Positions 8,061-16,685 of a stretch of 64,000 nt of DNA are shown in pieces. Source of the stretch: Microbulbifer pacificus (GTDB lineage Bacteria; Pseudomonadota; Gammaproteobacteria; Pseudomonadales; Cellvibrionaceae); the NCBI RefSeq assembly GCF_033723955.1, contig NZ_CP137555.1, positions 1,771,501-1,835,500 on the forward strand, read 5' to 3'. Below the pieces are notes generated by a model. It did not search any database, was not told where the DNA came from, and was given only the letters and a program-made list of their open reading frames with translations. Numbering within the stretch: position 1 is the first letter of the stretch; each line of letters opens with the position of its first letter. Position numbers and translations under genes: made by a program.

Positions 8061-10469
8061 ATGAGGCATACAAAGAAAATCTTAACGGCAGCAGTTTGCT
8101 CTGTTGCTGCTTCGGCATCAACGCTGGCCCAAACGGATAAATCTAACACTTTAGCTCTCGAAGAGGTGACAGTAACCGCGCAGAAATCTACCAAAAACGC
8201 GCAAGATTCTGCAGTTGCATTAAGTGTTATCAGTTCTGACGCACTTACTCGTGCCGAGGTTGTTAGTGCGGACCAGCTAACCCAACTTGATCCATCTCTT
8301 CAGGTTGGTACAGCTGGTGGTACTAATAAATCGTTTTTTATTCGAGGAGTGGGTTCTTCAACCGTCAATTCCTACACGGAATCCGCGGTTGCATTTAGCT
8401 ATGACGGAGTTTTTATCGAAAAGCCGAGTGCCACCACGGGGCTTTATTACGATTTGGAACGAGTTGAAGTTTTGAAGGGCCCCCAGGGGACGCTTTATGG
8501 TAGAAATGCGACAGGGGGAGCGATTAACGTTGTCCCTGCCAAACCTTCAGTTGAGACGACGAATGCTTATGCCACTGTCAGTGTTGGTGACTATGGCAGC
8601 ATTGCGGCCCAGGGCGCTGTAAATTTACCTGTTACAGACTCTAGTGCCATACGGATGTCAGGCTTTACGTTAGAACACGATGGTTATCTGTCGGATAACT
8701 CAAGCGATGCAGATGTCCAGGGAGCAAGACTGCAATACCTATCGGAGCCGAGTGACAATCTCAGCATTCGAATTGCATCGGACTACACCCAGACTAATGG
8801 CATCGGTTCAGGTAACGTAATTATTGCCACTTCTGCGACCAACCCCTTTACTAATCAGTATGTAGTCCAGTCTTCAGGGTTGGGCAACGATGTCGGGCCA
8901 AATGACTCCAAAACTGCAGACTTGTTAATGTCGACATTTAATGGCGTTGCTGGGCGATATTTGGAACCACCATATCCTGGCTTGACTGTCGACGGCCAGT
9001 TTTGGGGGGTTAATGCAGAAATTGACTGGGAAACATCAGTGGGTACATTGTCAATTTTGCCGGCATACCGGAAAAGTGATAGTGATGATGTGACTATTGG
9101 CGCTGGCTTCTCAGCTATTGATTCAAAAAAATTCGATCAGGCTAACTTGGAAGTTAGGCTTCACGGTTTTAGTGAAAGTGGAAAAATTGAATACACAGTA
9201 GGCACGCTATATTTCGAATCGAATACAGAAGCTCTCTATGCGCCACAGCAAGGATACCTCGCAGTCTGGCAGGACTTCGATCTCTCAACTGAGTCTTATT
9301 CCGCTTTTGGTCGGGCATCATACTCGTTAACAGACAAGCTGGTCCTCGCTGCTGGATTGAGATATACGGAGGACGAGAAGTCCATAACTGGCACGTCAGA
9401 TACTATGGCGTCCTATTGTACGACTACACCGACTCCATGTCTCAATGCTCCGTTCTTGCCGTTTTCTGACGGCGCACAATCTGCTATTGAAACACTCGGA
9501 TTATTTCCGATAGTCGACAATTTCATTTACGGTTCAATGGCGGCGCCAGCGACCAGTTATCTGCGGACAATCGTAGATAAAGATGAGCGCATAGTGGATA
9601 GCAAGACAACGTATCACCTCGGTCTCGAGTATGACCTTACAAACTCCTCGTTGTTGTTCGCAACCTATGAAACTGGTTTTCGTTCGGGTGGCTTCTCTTT
9701 TTCCGCTGCTAGACCCAGTTTTGATCCAGAGGAAATTGCTGCTTTAACGGTAGGTTCTAAAAATCGATTTTTTGCCGATAGGCTTCAACTTAATCTAGAA
9801 GCATTCTACTGGGAGTATGAGGATCAGCAAGTCACGCATGCCGGCAACGAGCCAAACGGGAGCCCGGGTTTTTTTACGGAGAACATCGGGAAGTCCGAAA
9901 TTTCAGGACTTGAAGTTGATGTTCAATTCATGGCCACGGAAAATACTCTACTCAGTGCCAATCTACTTTATCTTGATGCAGAGTGGACGGACTTTAAGTA
10001 TAACGTTCCTGCAAATGAAAACCCGGTGCTCACTGGGAATGGGCCATCGGTATATTTCCCCGTGGTAACCGGATGTGACTCCGCAATTAGTGGTGCAGAG
10101 TGGGAAATAGACTGTTCAGGGCTTGATGCTACGCATTCTCCAGAATTCGCGGCTAACATAGGTGTTCAGCATACCATTCCAGTAGGTGTTGATAGCGCAA
10201 TACTTGCAGGGCTGAGATCGTACTTCCAAACAGATGCTATCAATGGCTTCGATCACCTTGAGGCGCAGAAAGTGGACTCATATTGGAGTACAAACGCGGA
10301 TATAACTTACGAGTGGAATGGGGGGGCTTATTATATTGCGGCATACGCTAACAACATTGAAAATAATAGGCATATTCAATCAAGTAGCTACTTTGCCACC
10401 AATTCGGTTCTCGCGGGGTCGCCCGTAAATCCAAGAACTTATGGTATCCGGTTCGGAGCATCGTTTTAA
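8061..10469 (+). CDS. TonB-dependent outer-membrane receptor
   Basis: An 802-aa receptor. It starts with a signal peptide (MRHTKKILTAAVCSVAASASTLAQ), then a TonB-box-like stretch LEEVTVTAQK, a plug domain (about residues 45-160 with FIRGVGSS and VEVLKGPQGTLYGRNATGGAINV), and a 22-strand barrel ending in an aromatic residue (YGIRFGASF). AGGA 10 bases before the ATG supports the start. Receptors of this length in the sphingomonad/Cellvibrionales group import siderophores, carbohydrates, or hydrophobic molecules such as steroids and aromatics. Neighbours (two SnoaL-like proteins, VOC protein, GntR regulator; no iron-related genes) point to a carbon substrate rather than iron. The 8-bp repeat upstream may cause variable expression. 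Confidence 0.92.
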   Translation: MRHTKKILTAAVCSVAASASTLAQTDKSNTLALEEVTVTAQKSTKNAQDSAVALSVISSDALTRAEVVSADQLTQLDPSLQVGTAGGTNKSFFIRGVGSSTVNSYTESAVAFSYDGVFIEKPSATTGLYYDLERVEVLKGPQGTLYGRNATGGAINVVPAKPSVETTNAYATVSVGDYGSIAAQGAVNLPVTDSSAIRMSGFTLEHDGYLSDNSSDADVQGARLQYLSEPSDNLSIRIASDYTQTNGIGSGNVIIATSATNPFTNQYVVQSSGLGNDVGPNDSKTADLLMSTFNGVAGRYLEPPYPGLTVDGQFWGVNAEIDWETSVGTLSILPAYRKSDSDDVTIGAGFSAIDSKKFDQANLEVRLHGFSESGKIEYTVGTLYFESNTEALYAPQQGYLAVWQDFDLSTESYSAFGRASYSLTDKLVLAAGLRYTEDEKSITGTSDTMASYCTTTPTPCLNAPFLPFSDGAQSAIETLGLFPIVDNFIYGSMAAPATSYLRTIVDKDERIVDSKTTYHLGLEYDLTNSSLLFATYETGFRSGGFSFSAARPSFDPEEIAALTVGSKNRFFADRLQLNLEAFYWEYEDQQVTHAGNEPNGSPGFFTENIGKSEISGLEVDVQFMATENTLLSANLLYLDAEWTDFKYNVPANENPVLTGNGPSVYFPVVTGCDSAISGAEWEIDCSGLDATHSPEFAANIGVQHTIPVGVDSAILAGLRSYFQTDAINGFDHLEAQKVDSYWSTNADITYEWNGGAYYIAAYANNIENNRHIQSSSYFATNSVLAGSPVNPRTYGIRFGASF

Positions 10470-10481
10470 CCAGTTCCAATA

Positions 10482-10536
10482 GTTGTCGCCCATCAGCTCG
10501 CCGATGGAGAGTTTCGGAGATAGGGTGGGCGACAAC
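10482..10536. other. Inverted repeat between receptor and GntR genes
   Basis: A perfect 11-base inverted repeat, GTTGTCGCCCA at 10482-10492 and TGGGCGACAAC at 10526-10536, with a 33-base loop, lies between the convergent ends of the TonB receptor and GntR genes. It could act as a transcription end or RNA-stabilising hairpin, but no clear T-run follows. Confidence 0.4.
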
Positions 10537-10616
10537 ATATGCTGGAGGAATGTCACCCGCCAGTCATAGATGCCTGGTAATTATTGCGATGTTGTACTGA
10601 TATTTTACTAGTTCGT

Positions 10617-11261
10617 TTATTCGAGTGTTTCGGCTAGAGAACTGTTAAGAATTCCTGCCTTCGAGCTTGCTATACCTAACGAAATTGTAGTGGCTGCAAT
10701 TTCTGGGTCTCTTAGCCACGAAGTGTTGGCGCTACTGAATATTGTGAGCTCTTTCCAGGCATTACCTTCATCGGTTAATAGGAATAGTCGAAACAACCGC
10801 TGTAATTCACTATTAAGTCTATTACAAAGAAATATTAAATCGCGGTTATTTGTAATCCTTGCCAGAACCGTAAACATTTCATTTGAATGTTGTAGACTTT
10901 TATCTATTGAGTTTTTTGACTTGGACATTTTACTTGCAATTAAATCTAGTTCTTTTAGATCTTCTTCTGTCAGGTTTTCTGATGCTCTGCGTGCAACAAG
11001 CGGTCCGACTAAACTCCATAAATCAAATAAGTCCCCAATAGTTTTTTTATTGATCGCTGTTGCTCGGTATCCGCTGCGTGGCATGGTTTCAACTAGGCCA
11101 TCATAATCTAACCTAGCCAAAGCCTCCCGCACAGGAGTGCGCCCAAACCCTACTCTTTCGATTAAAGATTTTTCGGTGAATCTCTCGCTTGGCTGGATTT
11201 CACACCTAATTAGAAGGTCTTTAATGGTCTCATAGCATTCATTAGTTAGGCTCTGTGACAT
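10617..11261 (-). CDS. GntR-family (FadR/FCD) transcriptional regulator
   Basis: A 214-aa regulator. Residues about 5-70 form a winged helix-turn-helix (LIERVGFGRTPVREALARLDYDGLVETMPRSGYRAT), the GntR signature. The remainder is helical and resembles an FCD ligand-binding domain, shorter than usual. A GGAG ribosome site 9 bases before the ATG supports the start at 11261. The gene converges on the TonB receptor and is the only regulator beside the SnoaL/VOC/receptor cluster. It may bind the GATATATC palindromes upstream of those genes, though none was found upstream of its own start. FCD-type GntR proteins are usually repressors released by small organic acids. Confidence 0.85.
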   Translation of the reverse strand: MSQSLTNECYETIKDLLIRCEIQPSERFTEKSLIERVGFGRTPVREALARLDYDGLVETMPRSGYRATAINKKTIGDLFDLWSLVGPLVARRASENLTEEDLKELDLIASKMSKSKNSIDKSLQHSNEMFTVLARITNNRDLIFLCNRLNSELQRLFRLFLLTDEGNAWKELTIFSSANTSWLRDPEIAATTISLGIASSKAGILNSSLAETLE

Positions 11262-11639
11262 GAAAAGGAGCTCCAGATAAAGAGAGGTTATGTAATTTGG
11301 CCGAAAATGTAGATAGGAATCTGGTATTCAGTGAATCGTGTATTTCATGATTAAAGTGATCGCATAATACGTAATGAGCAGTCATAAGTCTGTGCTCCAC
11401 TGTACTTGATAGTAACACTTGCTTTATTTTTGGTCATGCCAAATTTATCGGGTTGGTAAGGCTTTCTCTGGCCTTACTGGTCTTTCATTCGGTATTTTCG
11501 ATAGTTACACATCGGTCGTATTCTTGTGCCCCTCCTAGCATTCGATTTTCTTGAGCTGTAGCGGTCTACGAATCCCGGACACCAAATTAGGTAGTAAGGT
11601 TGCCACCTGAATCAGAGGAGTTCATTGAGTAGATAATGT
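11262..11639. other. Intergenic region before the IS3 remnant
   Basis: A 378-base stretch upstream of the GntR gene with no convincing coding sequence, RNA gene or repeat. It presumably holds the GntR promoter near 11262-11330 and the eroded left end of the IS3 element. I could not find the terminal inverted repeat. Confidence 0.4.
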
Positions 11640-12340
11640 CGATCCTTTTTTCCCGAATTCAAACTGGTGGCTGAACGTGGTGGTGTGACACCGGTCAGTA
11701 AAGCCCCCCACCCCCGGAGCAACAAAAATTCTAAGAGCCTGAAACTCGCATAAATCACCTGGAGCGGGAGAAAGCTGCCGCTCTCTTGATCTCCGTCGAG
11801 ATGAATCGTACGCGCAGTTAGACCGATTAATAGGCCGGAGCCCGTGGAACTGGTCTGCGAAGCGTTTGAACTTCCTCGATCATGCTATTACTAATTAGGC
11901 GCCGGAAGAATGCCATAGATACACCTAGGCGTCAGCTCAGGGTCCTGCTCATTGACGTCTTCAGGCGAAAACGGAGTTCCGCGGGCAGCCGCACAATCGT
12001 AGGACTGCTTAACGATCAGCGGGTTGTTGTCAGACGTTTCAAAGTTCACAGTCTGATGCGTGAAGCCGGCCTAATCTGGAAGCAGCCCGGCCCACATAAA
12101 TACAAGGGGGCGGCCGTCGAGTGACCGGATATACCGAATACACCGACGGAAAGACTATTCCGGAGCCTGCAAGGTGAATGGGTACGCTCCCTCGGCTAGG
12201 GCTCCATCGCGGGGTCAAGCCGGGACTTCAGCCACTACCTGATGACTTATTACAACCAAGGGCGTTCACATCAAAACAGCGATGGCATGTCACCCACAAA
12301 GGCTGAAGAAAATCTTAACTTACTGTCAGGAAGTAGTTGA
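11640..12340 (+). pseudogene. Degenerate, internally deleted IS3-family element
   Basis: Broken pieces of both IS3 transposase reading frames lie in order on the plus strand. An OrfA start-like segment (RSFFPEFKLVAERGG) begins at 11640, and an OrfA end-like segment (HLEREKAAALL) lies near 11765. An OrfB start (PEPVELVCEAFELPRSCYY) lies near 11836-11890, and an HTH_21-like part (FRRKRSSAGSRTIVGLLND to LMREAGLIWKQPGPHKYK) at 11961-12108. After an in-frame TGA at 12122 the same frame continues with PDIPNTPTERLFRSLQGEW and HYLMTYYNQGRSHQ up to the stop at 12338-12340. The catalytic DDE core between PDIPN and ERLFRSL is missing. The element is dead, with frameshifts, stops and a deletion. Confidence 0.8.
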
Positions 12341-12495
12341 CCACTACATGATATCGGTCTTTGTCGTCCAACCGTGTGATGATTGGCAATACAATACGTT
12401 TAAGTTAAGGTGGCTTTGGTCCTGTAAGCCTTCAAGCCCAGCGGCCTGAGGGGCCTATTCAGACGCTTTTTCCTACTCTGCTTCCGACGTTTTTC

Positions 12496-14814
12496 ATGTC
12501 TACTAGAAATGCTGTTGCCCTGTTTCTGTTATTCGTAGGAATTGGATCCGCTGCCTACATGTATCTCACGGTATCGAGTGAGTCCGTAGAACGCGAGTTA
12601 ATGCAGACATCGCAATCTTCCGAAGAACAATCTCCCTCTGAGCCGGCGGCCGCTTATATGGGCAGTCAAGCCTGTGCGAATTGTCATGCTGATCAAGCTA
12701 CCTTGTGGAGTGGATCCCATCACGAGGAATCCATGGCGCACGCCTCGGCACAATCTGTAAAAGGGAATTTTGAAAACCAGACACTGCACGCACTGGGCAT
12801 AGAGCACCGCTTCTACCGGCAGGACGATGGCTTCTGGGTATCAACACAAGGCGTCGATGGCGGTCGCGCAGAGTTCCAGGTGCGCTACACCTTCGGCACC
12901 GAGCCCTTGCAGCAGTACCTGGTGGAGATGGATGGCGGACGACTACAGGCCCTGCCACTGGCCTGGGATACGGCTAAAAACCGTTGGTTCCACTTGCAAG
13001 AGCATCAGGTGCCGCAGCCAGGCGAATGGATCCACTGGACTCAGGGCGGGATGAACTGGAACAGCATGTGCGCAGACTGTCATAGTACCGGGCTAAAAAA
13101 GAACTTTGATACCAAGACCGGAACGTACGATACCCATTGGGCAGAAATCGATGTGGGCTGCGAAGCCTGCCACGGCCCCGGCTCTATCCATATCGCACAG
13201 GTGAGCGAGGGTAAGGCATTAAGCCAGAATACTCTCTACATGATTCGCGGAGAACCGGCCGCCCAGCTGGTCGAAGGCTGTGGGCGCTGCCATGCCCGCC
13301 GGCAGCAGCTCACACCGGTCTTTACTCACGGTTCGAACACTTTGCTCAATCACTACCTGCCAATGAATCTTCAGGCCGGCCCCTACCACAGCGATGGGCA
13401 GATCAATGAAGAAGTGTTTGTTTACGGGTCCTTCACCCAGAGCAAGATGTATCAGATGGGCGTGGGCTGTATCGATTGTCACGATCCACACAGTACGCGC
13501 ATCAAGCGCCCCGGTAATACCCTGTGTACTGGCTGCCACGCACCGCAAAAGTACGACACTCCCGAGCATCACCATCATCCGATGGCGGCCACACGGCAGT
13601 CAGACGCCTATACGACCGGGAGTGGCAACCAATGTGTCGACTGCCATATGCCCGGCCAAAATTATATGACCAATGATTTTCGCCGGGACCACAGCCTGCG
13701 CATCCCGCGCCCGGATCTGAGCGTGGCGTTCGGTATTCCCAACGCCTGCAACACCTGCCACGAGGACAAATCGCCTGAATGGGCAACGCGGCAGATCGAT
13801 CACTGGTATGGCAGCCCGCGACCTGCACATTTTTCGGAGACCCTCGCACGGGCAATCCAAGCGGCAACGGAGCCCACACAAATAACGGAGCCTCTTGCAA
13901 AATTGCTCGACGACCGGAATCAACCCGCCATAGCCCGTGCCACCGCAGCGGATCTGCTGGCCCCCCTGCTCAACGAGCCACACGCGTTCGAAGTGCTGCA
14001 ACAAGCGCTTACCGATACCAACCCACTGGTTCGCACAGCGGCCGCACGCGCGTTCTACAGTGTGCCCATGGCATACAAACAGTCGCGACTCATTCCGCTA
14101 CTGAGTGATCCCGTTGCCGCCGTGCGCATCACTGCGGTACAGAGCCTAGTGGAAATGGAAGATGCGCAGCTCCTAAGCCTCCCCTCAGAAACCCAGCGCC
14201 ATTACCGGGATGCGCTGGCGGAGTACCAGCAATCGCTGGAGGTTAACGATGATTTTGTCTCATCCAGCCACCAGCGGGGGCTTGATCTCGAAAAGGCCGG
14301 CCATTTCGGGGCCGCAATACAGGCTTATGAGCACGCCCTCACCATTGACGATCGCGCAAACGCCTCGCGTATGAACCTCGCCCAGATTCACTATCAGTAC
14401 CATCAGTTCGATAAGTCGGAAGAGCTGTTTCGCAAAGTTCTGTCACAGGAACCGGATGCTGCTCCAACGCGCTACGCATTGGGCCTGTTACTGGCGGAGA
14501 TGGGTAAGCTGGAAGACGCAGAAAAGGAACTGGAAAACGCCGCGCTGACAGGGAACAACGCGCGGATCTGGTACAACCTCGGAGTACTAAGACACCAGCA
14601 GAGAAAATGGCAAGATTCTGAAGAGGCCTACCACCAGGCACTGGCGCTTGAGCCGACCAATGTCGAGTACATAAGTGCCCTTGCCAGTCTATTGATCCAA
14701 AGGGGAAAGCATTCGGAGGCAAAAAAGCAGCTTGTAATTGGCCTTAAAAGCTCTCCGACGGACCAGCGGCTTTTACGTCTTGATGGGTATCTGGATTCTC
14801 TCAAAGAAGGCTAG
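12496..14814 (+). CDS. Octaheme c-type cytochrome with HEAT-like and TPR domains
   Basis: A 772-aa protein. It has an N-terminal membrane anchor (ALFLLFVGIGSAAYMYLTV, residues about 8-26). Eight CXXCH haem-binding motifs lie in the first ~430 residues: CANCH (60-64), CADCH (192-196), CEACH, CGRCH, CIDCH, CTGCH, CVDCH and CNTCH. Then come HEAT-like helices (about 440-560, e.g. TDTNPLVRTAAARAFYSVP) and TPR repeats (about 590-765, e.g. ALTIDDRANASRMNLAQIHY). It should be exported and anchored in the periplasm, with haems attached by the Ccm system. The family resembles cytochrome c554-type multihaem proteins, but its electron partners are unknown. No ribosome site is visible before the ATG at 12496. 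It stands alone between two dead insertion sequences. Confidence 0.88.
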   Translation: MSTRNAVALFLLFVGIGSAAYMYLTVSSESVERELMQTSQSSEEQSPSEPAAAYMGSQACANCHADQATLWSGSHHEESMAHASAQSVKGNFENQTLHALGIEHRFYRQDDGFWVSTQGVDGGRAEFQVRYTFGTEPLQQYLVEMDGGRLQALPLAWDTAKNRWFHLQEHQVPQPGEWIHWTQGGMNWNSMCADCHSTGLKKNFDTKTGTYDTHWAEIDVGCEACHGPGSIHIAQVSEGKALSQNTLYMIRGEPAAQLVEGCGRCHARRQQLTPVFTHGSNTLLNHYLPMNLQAGPYHSDGQINEEVFVYGSFTQSKMYQMGVGCIDCHDPHSTRIKRPGNTLCTGCHAPQKYDTPEHHHHPMAATRQSDAYTTGSGNQCVDCHMPGQNYMTNDFRRDHSLRIPRPDLSVAFGIPNACNTCHEDKSPEWATRQIDHWYGSPRPAHFSETLARAIQAATEPTQITEPLAKLLDDRNQPAIARATAADLLAPLLNEPHAFEVLQQALTDTNPLVRTAAARAFYSVPMAYKQSRLIPLLSDPVAAVRITAVQSLVEMEDAQLLSLPSETQRHYRDALAEYQQSLEVNDDFVSSSHQRGLDLEKAGHFGAAIQAYEHALTIDDRANASRMNLAQIHYQYHQFDKSEELFRKVLSQEPDAAPTRYALGLLLAEMGKLEDAEKELENAALTGNNARIWYNLGVLRHQQRKWQDSEEAYHQALALEPTNVEYISALASLLIQRGKHSEAKKQLVIGLKSSPTDQRLLRLDGYLDSLKEG

Positions 14815-14887
14815 ATTGTGCTGGCACAATGGCAAACCCGGGGCGTTCAGGACAGATTCTAGCGTCTTAAAATACCTATTCTCATAC

Positions 14888-14968
14888 TCAATCGGTGACA
14901 GCCCGGTGCACATGCTGGCACAGGGTAAAAAGAAAACCCACCGCGCCTACATCTGGGCTTACTGTAGT
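14888..14968 (+). pseudogene. IS66-family transposase (TnpC) fragment
   Basis: About 27 codons read SIGDSPVHMLAQGKKKTHRA then YIWAYCS, closely resembling the IS66 TnpC core around its first catalytic Asp (DETPVxxLxPGxGKTHRAYLWAY). The Asp is kept but Glu-Thr is replaced by Ser. No other part of the transposase is recognisable, so this is a relic. Confidence 0.6.
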
Positions 14969-15163
14969 ACCTCGGCGGCACCAAAAAAATTAGGGCCGAA
15001 ATCACTAGTAAATATTTTATATCTCTCAGATTTTTCCAAATCCAGTAACAATATAATTCAATCCTCCTTAAAGGTTGATGAGTCTTTCCACAGATATAAG
15101 TTACTTATCTTATTCTAAGTATCCGTCTTGCATGGCTTATCTAACAACAGCCCGCCTAAAAAA

Positions 15164-15214
15164 AAATGCGCATTAATTAGGTTAAATGCGCAGTAACGAC
15201 CGAGTTAATGCACA
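15164..15214. repeat. Direct repeats of AATGCRCA upstream of the recombinase trio
   Basis: AAATGCGCA occurs at 15164-15172 and 15184-15192, and TAATGCACA at 15206-15214, at 20- and 22-base spacing (about two helical turns). The cluster lies 118 bases before the first recombinase gene. Such regularly spaced repeats are common at recombinase or transposase binding ends, so this may mark the left end of the element. No matching cluster was found at the right end. Confidence 0.4.
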
Positions 15215-15332
15215 TTGGGATTTGAAATGGGCGATAACTAAAAATAAAAAAATTTTTTGTAGCATTTCAAGGCATCGTTCATAGAATCGACCGATCTAGG
15301 CAATTCAAGTTAACGATTCTACGTGCTTATCA

Positions 15333-16667
15333 ATGAGACATTTCCAATTAATACGTGCTCCATCAACTAGAAACTTCAAATTTATATTGATAACAAATGA
15401 GGGAGATGAGTTTGAACCCTTCTCGATAGCAATTCGAAACATGACGCGTCAAGGGTATTCGTCAAACACCATTGAACAATATAGCGGACATATTGCTCGT
15501 TTCATCAATTACATATATGAAGCCGCACTACATATTCCAAAAGCATCACCAGAAATAATCGAGCAAGCAATTTATAGCTATAGAGACTATTTGCTATTCG
15601 GCGTCGATTCTTCGGACTGGCTCGCAAGACGTGTTGCCATTGAACTGAAACCAAAGAAAACGACGAGCCAACGTTCACTCATTCCAATTGGGGCTGCAAT
15701 CAGCTACTTCCTAACGCTATCTGACGCATCAGCAATTGCTAATGGTATTCCACCCCTACTACCCAGAGTCACGCAGCCGACATTCAAACATTTATCCCCC
15801 TACGAAAAGAACCGTATTAAGCAATCAAGCATGCTGTCTGGCGTCATAAGAAATGGGACGAAGTTTACGAAAAAATCCGATGGGTTATTTCGAGTCCCCA
15901 GGGGTAATCGAGCGGCAATCAATGCTCGAGATCCCTTTCCTTTCGATAGGGCGAGAGATCTGATAGTGCAAACTAGATCGCTTCGCGACCGCGCATTCTT
16001 CAGTTTGTTAGCCGCTTCAGGCTGCAGACAACATGAAGCGCTTCAAATACGAATCTGTGACGTTGACTTCAATGACTTTTCCGTAAAATTGATCAATCCT
16101 TTCTCTAGAAAAAATACCGGATTGGAACAAAGTGAGTATGAAAAGCTAGCATGGAAAGGTAGAGCAACTGATCAGACTTTCTTAATTGAACCATTTAAAA
16201 CGCTGTTTTTTGAGAATTTAAGTAAATATCTCAAGCGCGAAAGAAATCCATATTGTCGACACGATTTTATTTTCCAAAAAGATAACGGAAGGCCTTACTT
16301 TACCAGTAGTAGGCAGTCACGAGCAGAGACGTTTTCCCGAATAAAAAATGAAATAGGCCTTGGTGGAAAAAGTAACATCTCTGTCCATTCACTGCGTCAT
16401 ATGTATGGAACATATACTTTGAACTACATTCCAATCGGTGACGATCTCGGTCTTAATGAATCTATAGTCCGCCTTCTTATGGGTCACTCATGTATTACTA
16501 GCACGAGACTGTATGCCAGAAAGGATACGGATCAAATACGATCTGCAATTGAGTATTCGAACCAACTAGTTTCCGAGCATGCCTCGAGACTATCTCTTAG
16601 TGAAATCAGAATAAACTATCACAAAATGGAGATAAAAAGATTGCTGGATTTAGATAGTGAACGTTAA
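15333..16667 (+). CDS. gmtY: Tyrosine recombinase, gamma-mobile-trio GmtY-like
   Basis: A 444-aa site-specific recombinase. The full tyrosine-recombinase set is visible: Arg232 (ASGCRQHEAL), a candidate Lys275 (WKGR), His352 and Arg355 (VHSLRH), His385 (MGHS) and nucleophile Tyr394 (TRLYAR). The N-terminal ~130 residues hold a SAM-like core-binding domain (GYSSNTIEQYSGHIARFINYIYE). The next two genes are a 1070-aa protein and a 220-aa protein, tightly spaced. This order and these sizes fit the gamma-mobile-trio (GMT) described for gammaproteobacterial mobile islands, where GmtY is the recombinase. The Tn554 TnpA-TnpB-TnpC arrangement is analogous, but its proteins are shorter. The gene is AT-rich compared with the flanking chromosome, consistent with transfer. 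Confidence 0.78.
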   Translation: MRHFQLIRAPSTRNFKFILITNEGDEFEPFSIAIRNMTRQGYSSNTIEQYSGHIARFINYIYEAALHIPKASPEIIEQAIYSYRDYLLFGVDSSDWLARRVAIELKPKKTTSQRSLIPIGAAISYFLTLSDASAIANGIPPLLPRVTQPTFKHLSPYEKNRIKQSSMLSGVIRNGTKFTKKSDGLFRVPRGNRAAINARDPFPFDRARDLIVQTRSLRDRAFFSLLAASGCRQHEALQIRICDVDFNDFSVKLINPFSRKNTGLEQSEYEKLAWKGRATDQTFLIEPFKTLFFENLSKYLKRERNPYCRHDFIFQKDNGRPYFTSSRQSRAETFSRIKNEIGLGGKSNISVHSLRHMYGTYTLNYIPIGDDLGLNESIVRLLMGHSCITSTRLYARKDTDQIRSAIEYSNQLVSEHASRLSLSEIRINYHKMEIKRLLDLDSER

Positions 16668-16685
16668 AAGTTACGGGATAGGTAT

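Larger units (their letters stand above)
14815..15332. other. Intergenic region with IS66 remnant and start of the mobile trio
   Basis: A 518-base gap. The left part holds an IS66-family transposase scrap (14888-14968). The right part becomes strongly AT-rich and contains a direct-repeat cluster of AATGCRCA motifs (15164-15214) about 120 bases before the recombinase gene. No intact gene is visible. Confidence 0.5.
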
